A DNA stretch of 15,715 nucleotides from an uncultured Flavobacterium sp. (GTDB taxonomy: Bacteria > Bacteroidota > Bacteroidia > Flavobacteriales > Flavobacteriaceae), in contig CAMLFV010000047.1 of assembly GCA_946479395.1 (NCBI GenBank), positions 1 through 15,715 on the forward strand. The letters run 5' to 3'. This document shows positions 14,381-15,715 of this stretch, in pieces; within the stretch, counting starts at the first letter, position 1, and each line of letters starts with the position of its first letter. Position numbers and translations under genes: made by a program. A model generated the notes under the pieces. That model was not told the origin of the DNA. It ran no database searches and saw nothing but the letters and a program-made list of their open reading frames with translations.

Positions 14381-15715
14381 CTAATAGTAAACGTATCTGC
14401 GTACTTTAGCAATGTGTTTTGCTAAACGGATAACTTGGTGGCTGTAACCATATTCGTTATCATACCAAATGTATAATACAATGTTTTTACCATCGGCAGA
14501 AACAATTGTAGCATTAGAATCATAGATTGCCGGAGCTGATGTTCCAACAATATCAGACGATACCAATTCGTTGTTTAACGAATATTTAATTTGCTCTACC
14601 AATTCACCTTCTAAAGCGTATTGTTTCATCATTCTGTTTAAATCTTCGATAGAAGTTTGTTTTCCAACTTCTAAATTCAATACAACTAATGAACCGTTTG
14701 GAACAGGAACACGAATAGCATTTGATGTTAATTTACCTGCTAAACTTGGTAATGCTTTTGCTACTGCAGAACCAGCACCGGTTTCGGTAATTACCATGTT
14801 TAAAGCAGCTGCTCTACCACGGCGGTATTTTTTATGCATGTTATCAACCAAATTCTGGTCGTTTGTATATGCGTGGATTGTTTCTAAATGTCCTTTTACA
14901 ACACCTAATTCTTCTTCAACAACAGCTAGAATTGGAGTAATAGCGTTTGTTGTACAAGATGCTGCTGACCAAATCGGAGTTTCATTAATGTTATAATCAT
15001 CGTGGTTTACACCATAAACAACATTTGGCACGCCTTTACCTGGAGCTGTTAATAAAACTTTTGTTGCACCTTTAGATTTTAAGTGACGCGATAAAGCTGC
15101 TTCGTCTTTAAAAACACCTGTGTTATCAATAACCAAAGCGTCGTTAATTCCGTATTGCGTATAATCGATATCTTCTGGTTGTGCTGCAGAAATCATACGA
15201 ACGGCTGAACCGTTAATGATTAAAGATTCGTTTTCTACATCAATTCCAACAGATCCTTCAAAATCACCGTGAATTGAATCTAAACGTAATAAAGAAGCAC
15301 GTTTTTCTAATGAAGCTTCATCGTTTTTATCACGCGTAACTATTGCTTTTAGGCGTAATTGTTGTCCTTTACCAATTTTAGCCATTAATTCGCGAGCCAA
15401 TAAACGACCAATACGACCAAATCCGTATAAAACAACATCTTTTGGTTGAATGCCTTTGTTTTCTTTAGCATCTTTTAATTTATCAACAACAAAAGATAAA
15501 GAATCGTTGTATTTGTTGTCTTCTAAATGGAATTCATACGTTAATTTACCAATATCGATACGTGCCGGTGGTAAATCTGCAGTTAAAATAGCACGAGCAA
15601 TTTCAACCGTGTCAAAAATATTGATTGGTTTTTCAACAAATTTTGCAGCGTATTCGTGTAAATTAATAATGTCGCTCACGCTACGGTCAATCAATTGGTT
15701 TCTAAATAATACCAA
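14381..15715 (-). CDS. gap: Glyceraldehyde-3-phosphate dehydrogenase with N-terminal extension (cut by right edge)
   Basis: Glycolytic enzyme that oxidises glyceraldehyde 3-phosphate with NAD and phosphate. 444 codons are visible, and the frame remains open to the edge. The first visible codon is TTG (Leu), not a start. From memory of Flavobacterium homologues, about 35-40 residues are missing. Using visible numbering, the dinucleotide fold begins VLYGFGRIGR at 95-104, the catalytic cysteine is Cys254 in SAASCTTNAITP, and the catalytic histidine is His281 in TIHAYTNDQ. RRGRAAALNMV (298-308) and WYDNEYGYSHQV complete the C-terminal domain. Roughly 90 visible residues precede the Rossmann fold (VLFRNQLIDRSVSDIINLH), whereas ordinary GAPDH begins with it. 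This extended form is typical of Bacteroidota. It ends at its own terminator. Confidence 0.95.
   Translation of the reverse strand: MVLFRNQLIDRSVSDIINLHEYAAKFVEKPINIFDTVEIARAILTADLPPARIDIGKLTYEFHLEDNKYNDSLSFVVDKLKDAKENKGIQPKDVVLYGFGRIGRLLARELMAKIGKGQQLRLKAIVTRDKNDEASLEKRASLLRLDSIHGDFEGSVGIDVENESLIINGSAVRMISAAQPEDIDYTQYGINDALVIDNTGVFKDEAALSRHLKSKGATKVLLTAPGKGVPNVVYGVNHDDYNINETPIWSAASCTTNAITPILAVVEEELGVVKGHLETIHAYTNDQNLVDNMHKKYRRGRAAALNMVITETGAGSAVAKALPSLAGKLTSNAIRVPVPNGSLVVLNLEVGKQTSIEDLNRMMKQYALEGELVEQIKYSLNNELVSSDIVGTSAPAIYDSNATIVSADGKNIVLYIWYDNEYGYSHQVIRLAKHIAKVRRYVYY

Noticed and set aside
14571..14996. Plus-strand open frame of 141 codons inside gap
   Set aside because: Antisense shadow of a strongly conserved GAPDH region. 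It has no upstream signals of its own and no recognisable protein features.
15713..15715. TTG at the right edge as the start of gap
   Set aside because: The flanking residues (VLFRNQLIDR) are in the middle of the N-terminal extension of Flavobacterium homologues. The frame simply runs off the window.
1..15715. CRISPR array, tRNA, rRNA, insertion sequence, prophage or defence system
   Set aside because: I read through both strands and found no regularly spaced repeats, no tRNA-like cloverleaf, no transposase or integrase motifs and no toxin-antitoxin or nuclease pair.

Overview
The window looks like chromosomal DNA of a member of the Flavobacteriaceae (Bacteroidota, close to Flavobacterium/Myroides). 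The supporting signs are very AT-rich spacers, -7 boxes of the Bacteroidota type TAnnTTTG, an absence of strong Shine-Dalgarno sequences, signal peptides ending in A|Q, and proteins typical of this family: a GAPDH with an N-terminal extension, a cyclophilin-FKBP fusion, and a membrane-bound TPR/AraC regulator. Most of it is core or near-core genome. I found no transposase, integrase, phage gene, CRISPR array, tRNA or rRNA.

Layout from left to right. Positions 1-1247 (minus) hold an ABC exporter pair: the ATPase and, coupled to it by a TAATG overlap, the start of its permease, which runs off the left edge. Positions 1436-4680 (minus) hold a CBS-like cysteine/cystathionine synthase and an oligopeptidase B lipoprotein. 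Positions 4744-5773 (plus) hold ybaB and a DUF4369-like lipoprotein, ending at a perfect palindromic terminator shared with rplS. Positions 5940-8069 (minus) hold rplS, a TraB/GumN-family protein and trmD. Positions 8185-9710 (plus) hold the cyclophilin-FKBP fusion and a small unrecognised exported protein. Positions 9715-11505 (minus) hold the TPR/TM/AraC regulator. A 497-base spacer follows. Positions 12003-15715 (minus) hold a short FMN/Fe-S glutamate-synthase-like protein, a thioredoxin-fold protein and GAPDH, which is cut by the right edge.

The genes do not form one pathway. They are several short transcription units covering translation (rplS, trmD), nucleoid structure or recombination (ybaB), protein folding and turnover (PPIase fusion, oligopeptidase B), central and sulfur metabolism (gap, CBS-like), redox functions and export.

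The best candidate for something undescribed is in the 11506-12002 spacer. It has a two-part Bacteroidota promoter (TTTG-N20-TAGATTTG) and, about 155 bases further on, a perfect 10-bp hairpin followed by T7, all on the plus strand where no gene lies. This predicts a small RNA of about 185 nt. I saw no convincing new multi-gene system.
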